Assembly: GCA_022705125.1 (NCBI GenBank)
Contig: JAKJFB010000081.1
Location: forward strand, 1 to 9,582
Direction: 5' to 3'
Source: Pseudomonadota bacterium
GTDB lineage: Bacteria > Pseudomonadota > Gammaproteobacteria > Pseudomonadales > UBA5518
DNA length: 9,582 bases
Below the pieces are notes generated by a model that was given only the letters and a program-made list of their open reading frames with translations, made no database searches and was not told where the DNA came from. Below, piece after piece: positions 7,372-9,582 of this stretch; within the stretch, counting starts at the first letter, position 1, and each line of letters begins with the position of its first letter. Both the position numbers and the translations under genes were made by a program.

Positions 7372-8247
7372 TCAGGCCCGCCAGACCTCGGGGCAATCGG
7401 GGCCGCCGAGCGCGTCGCCCTCCTGCACGAAGTCGTGATGCGGCTTGCGCGGCGCACCCGGACGGAAGTGATAGCGCGCGTCATCGCCGCAGTAGCGCAG
7501 GCTGATCGCGCGGCGACGGCGCTCGCGGCTCAGGTTGCCGCCGGCCGCGTGCAGCGTGCGCGCGTGATGTACTGTCATGTCGCCGGGGCCCAGCGCGAAT
7601 TGCAGCAGCTCCACGGCGCCCGCGTCTGCCATGGCGTCGATGTCCGGCACCTGCTCGCCCACCGTGCCGACCATCGGCATGTTGGAGACGAACATGTTCG
7701 GGCGGTACAGGTCGGCCCAGCGGTGCGAGCCGCGCGCGAAGCGCATCGCGCCGGTCTCGGCGTCGGCCAGATCCAGCGGTATCCAGGTGGTGCAGACCTG
7801 CTCGCCGCTGACGTGGAAGTACGACAGGTCCTGGTGCCAGGCGGTGCGCTCGGGGGTGCCGGGCTCCTTCACCAGGATGCTGTCCTCCCAAAGGTTGAGG
7901 CGCGTGGCGTTGAGCAGCCGTGCGACGATGGCCGGTACCGCGGAGCGGCAGGCGAAGCGGGCGCAATCAGCGTCCACGCGCCAGTGGTCGATGCCCGAGA
8001 CGAAGCGTCCGCCGCCGGCACGCGCGTCGCTCAGCACGGTCTCGCCGGCGCGCGCGAGCTCCTCGCCCATGGCGCTCATGTCGACCATGGTCGTGCCCAG
8101 TGATTCGCGGATCAGCCGTTCCACCGCCGGCGCCATCGCCAGCACGTAAGCGGGGTCCAGCACACCGCGCAGGCAGACCACGCCGTCGCGCCAGAAGGCC
8201 TCGGCTTCCTCGGCGGTGGGCAGGCGCAGCAGTCCGTCATCGCTCAT
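7372..8247 (-). CDS. Phytanoyl-CoA dioxygenase family Fe(II)/2-oxoglutarate oxygenase
   Basis: The 291-residue protein has the PhyH-family facial triad: the HxD pair in AWHQDLSYF (His138, Asp140) and the distal histidine in VHHARTLHAAGGN (most likely His233). An arginine in RRAISLRY (about 246) is placed to hold 2-oxoglutarate. The intervening TTWIPLDLADAETGAMRFARGSH is a typical family block (shown in part; the core is PLDLADAETGAM). These soluble enzymes hydroxylate varied substrates, including branched acyl-CoAs, small acids and natural products, so the substrate is open. The ATG at 8247 has GGAG nine bases upstream. It is the first of five minus-strand genes and ends 65 bases before the CopD-like gene. 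Divergent transcription from the transposase gene leaves about 166 bases for its promoter. All visible iron ligands are present, so it should be active. Confidence 0.9.
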   Translation of the reverse strand: MSDDGLLRLPTAEEAEAFWRDGVVCLRGVLDPAYVLAMAPAVERLIRESLGTTMVDMSAMGEELARAGETVLSDARAGGGRFVSGIDHWRVDADCARFACRSAVPAIVARLLNATRLNLWEDSILVKEPGTPERTAWHQDLSYFHVSGEQVCTTWIPLDLADAETGAMRFARGSHRWADLYRPNMFVSNMPMVGTVGEQVPDIDAMADAGAVELLQFALGPGDMTVHHARTLHAAGGNLSRERRRRAISLRYCGDDARYHFRPGAPRKPHHDFVQEGDALGGPDCPEVWRA

Positions 8248-8413
8248 GCGGGTGGTCTCCGGGTTCGTGCCGCCGCCATTGCCGGGCGGCGAGTGGGTTG
8301 GATCGACAAGCCACTGATTTCACACCGCCGGGGCGCCGATTACAATCTCGATGATGCGCTGCGCGCTGCGCCTATACTGGACGCCCCGTCCCGGTTCCGG
8401 ATCCGTACCCCCC
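8248..8413. promoter_or_regulatory. Divergent intergenic region between the oxygenase and RAYT genes
   Basis: This 166-base gap must hold the start signals of both divergent genes. On the plus strand TACAAT (8341-8346) and TATACT (8373-8378) are acceptable -10 hexamers, though neither has a good -35 at 16-18 bases. The reverse of the first, ATTGTAAT, also gives a -10-like TGTAAT for the oxygenase. GCCGCC (8272-8277) and GGCGGC (8285-8290) form a six-pair inverted repeat in the oxygenase leader. No clear operator or terminator is visible. Confidence 0.35.
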
Positions 8414-9100
8414 ATGGCGCGCATGTCCCGGCTGGCAGTCGCCGGCCACCCGCATCACCTGTTCCAGCGCGGCAACGACCGCACCGCGCTGTTTCGCGAC
8501 GACGCCGACCGCGAGCGCTACCTCGACTGCCTGCGCGAGGCGGCGGTGGCGGCGAAGGTCGCGCTGCATGCCTACGTGTTGATGGACGATCACGTGCACC
8601 TGCTGGCCACGCCCGCCGGGACCGAGGGTTTGAGCCGCATGATGCAGGCGCTGGGTCGCAACTACGTGGGCTGGTTCAACCATCGCCACCAGCGCAGCGG
8701 CACGTTGTGGGAGGGGCGCTTTCGCTGCGGCCTGATCGAGGCCGATACCTGGCTGCTGCGCTGCATGCGCTACATCGAGCTGAACCCGCTGCGCGCCGGA
8801 ATCGCCGCCGAAGCGGGGGCATTCCGCTGGTCCAGCGCGCGTCATCACCTCGGGCAGGCCACCGATGCGCTGCTGACCGATCACGCGTTGTTCTGGTCGT
8901 TGGGCAACACGCCCTTCGAGCGCGAGGCGGCGTGGCGGGACTTCCTCGGGCAACCGGTGCTGGTGGCGGAGGCACAGCAGATCACGGCGTCCTGCCTGCG
9001 GGGCCTGGCGCTGGGTTCCGCCGGCTTCCTGGAGCGGATGAGCGCGGTGTCGGGGCGACGGCTCGTGCCGGCAAAGCGGGGACGACCGCGCAAGCATTAA
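8414..9100 (+). CDS. REP-associated tyrosine transposase (RAYT, Y1/HUH family)
   Basis: The 228-residue protein is a single-strand-DNA HUH endonuclease of the IS200-like (Y1_Tnp) superfamily. The N-terminus has HHLFQRGNDRTALF. The metal-binding HUH motif is in LMDDHVHLLATP (His60, His62). The nucleophile tyrosine is in LGRNYVGWFN (Tyr84), followed by SGTLWEGRFR (about 95-104) and RYIELNPLRAG (119-129), both hallmarks of the RAYT branch. The tail ends in a basic RGRPRK, suited to DNA contact. RAYTs are usually single-copy and domesticated, acting on REP/BIME palindromes rather than moving as an insertion sequence. The start is uncertain: ATG 8414 or 8423 fits the homology, ATG 8351 would add 21 unlike residues, and none has a clear ribosome binding site. 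An AT-rich palindrome lies directly after its stop and may be its substrate. All catalytic residues are present. Confidence 0.93.
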   Translation: MARMSRLAVAGHPHHLFQRGNDRTALFRDDADRERYLDCLREAAVAAKVALHAYVLMDDHVHLLATPAGTEGLSRMMQALGRNYVGWFNHRHQRSGTLWEGRFRCGLIEADTWLLRCMRYIELNPLRAGIAAEAGAFRWSSARHHLGQATDALLTDHALFWSLGNTPFEREAAWRDFLGQPVLVAEAQQITASCLRGLALGSAGFLERMSAVSGRRLVPAKRGRPRKH

Positions 9101-9128
9101 TGTGTCCCCATATAAATCTCGCAGACAG

Positions 9129-9170
9129 AGCATGTTGTTTTAAATAGTCTCCGACCCTATTTAATATGCT
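9129..9170. repeat. AT-rich imperfect palindrome after the RAYT gene (candidate REP-like element)
   Basis: TTAAATAG (9140-9147) and CTATTTAA (9157-9164) are perfect inverted copies around the nine-base loop TCTCCGACC. Outside an asymmetric internal loop (six bases on the left, one on the right), AGCAT (9129-9133) pairs with ATGCT (9166-9170). This folded element is strongly AT-rich against a GC-rich background and begins 29 bases after the RAYT stop. RAYT enzymes recognise imperfect palindromes near their genes, so a cognate substrate is a reasonable inference. The usual GTAG-type guide tetranucleotide of enterobacterial REPs is not evident. A rho-independent terminator is less likely because no T-run follows the stem. 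Confidence 0.55.
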
Positions 9171-9198
9171 TGGCCCTGCCGGGCGCGTGGAGTATGCT
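9170..9198 (+). promoter_or_regulatory. Candidate sigma-70 promoter for gltB
   Basis: TTGGCC (9170-9175) and TATGCT (9193-9198) are 17 bases apart, each matching four of six consensus positions. Transcription would begin near 9205 and give a leader of about 30 bases before the gltB ATG at 9237. The -35 abuts the right arm of the palindrome ending at 9170, so that element could influence this promoter. Confidence 0.4.
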
Positions 9199-9236
9199 GC
9201 CGCCTCCAACGAATCCTCCCGCACGCGAGGTCAGTC

Positions 9237-9582
9237 ATGTCGGCTTCTGAAATCCAGCACGCCATCCGTCACGGTCTCTATGACCCGGCCCAGGAGCACG
9301 ACGCCTGCGGCGTGGGCTTCGTGGCGCACATCAAGGGCCAGCGTTCCCACTCGATCATCGAGCAGGGGCTGAAGATCCTCGAGAACCTCGACCATCGCGG
9401 CGCGGTCGGTGCCGACAAGCTGATGGGCGACGGCGCGGGCGTACTGATCCAGATTCCCGACGAGCTCTATCGCGAGGAGATGGCGAAGCAGGGGTTGCAG
9501 CTGCCGCCGCCCGGCGAGTACGGCGTGGGCATGGTGTTCCTGCCGAAGGAGCACGCGTCGCGGCTCGCCTGCGAGCAGGAGC
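9237..9582 (+). CDS. gltB: Glutamate synthase large (alpha) subunit, N-terminal part
   Basis: The gene starts at ATG 9237 with GAGG (9227-9230) six bases upstream and runs open to the window edge, giving 115 codons of an expected roughly 1,500. The product makes glutamate from 2-oxoglutarate and glutamine with NADPH, together with the GltD small subunit, in ammonia assimilation. The visible part is the start of the class II glutamine amidotransferase domain. YDPAQEHDACGVGF places the N-terminal nucleophile at Cys24 after a 23-residue propeptide that must be cleaved. LKILENLDHRGAVGADKLMG and DGAGVLIQIP follow, both hallmarks of GltB. gltD would be expected downstream, outside the window. The RAYT gene and its palindrome sit immediately upstream and separate gltB from the divergent oxygenase cluster. 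Confidence 0.95.
   Translation, partial: MSASEIQHAIRHGLYDPAQEHDACGVGFVAHIKGQRSHSIIEQGLKILENLDHRGAVGADKLMGDGAGVLIQIPDELYREEMAKQGLQLPPPGEYGVGMVFLPKEHASRLACEQE

Noticed and set aside
6069..7505. A 478-codon plus-strand frame across the flavoprotein and CopD-like genes
   Set aside because: It is antisense to two genes with recognisable motifs and a GTGA junction; the sequence is low-complexity Arg/Ala/Gly with no motif.
8293..9147. A 284-codon plus-strand frame overlapping the RAYT gene
   Set aside because: It is the shifted shadow of the RAYT frame, which carries all HUH, tyrosine and WEGRFR motifs.
1..9582. CRISPR array, tRNA, rRNA or a defence island
   Set aside because: No regularly spaced repeats, no cloverleaf-like sequence and no nuclease, helicase or toxin family were seen beyond the RAYT enzyme.

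Overview
The window is a GC-rich (about two-thirds G+C by eye) stretch of bacterial chromosome with tightly packed genes. Kup resembles the Escherichia coli protein along its whole length, gltB has the proteobacterial form, and the REP-associated transposase and paired acyl-CoA dehydrogenases fit a gammaproteobacterium. A Xanthomonadales or Nevskiales-like host is my best guess. This is inferred from gene content and style only; no rRNA or other taxonomic marker is present.

Layout. Bases 90-2527 on the plus strand carry two adjacent acyl-CoA dehydrogenase genes, which look like the large and small chains of a two-subunit enzyme. The first is intact. The second is broken by a one-base frameshift inside a GC-only tract near 2053-2072. 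Bases 2528-2906 hold no gene I can support, only short GC hairpins. Bases 2907-3032 encode an unannotated-looking 41-residue single-pass membrane protein behind a near-ideal ribosome binding site.

Bases 3074-8247 are five minus-strand genes, read from right to left: a phytanoyl-CoA dioxygenase family oxygenase, a small four-helix CopD-like membrane protein, a nitronate monooxygenase-type flavoprotein whose GTG start overlaps the preceding stop (GTGA), the potassium transporter Kup, and a creatininase-family amidohydrolase. Gaps are 65, -4, 53 and 47 bases, so one or two transcripts are likely. The functional logic across the run is not obvious.

Bases 8414-9100 (plus) encode a REP-associated tyrosine transposase (RAYT; Y1/HUH type). 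It is followed by an AT-rich palindrome that stands out from the GC-rich background and could be its cognate element. From 9237 the glutamate synthase large subunit gene gltB begins, with its catalytic cysteine after a 23-residue propeptide, and runs off the window.

I see no CRISPR array, tRNA, rRNA, prophage or recognisable defence system. The items most worth checking are the RAYT with its palindrome, the frameshifted dehydrogenase and the 41-residue membrane protein.
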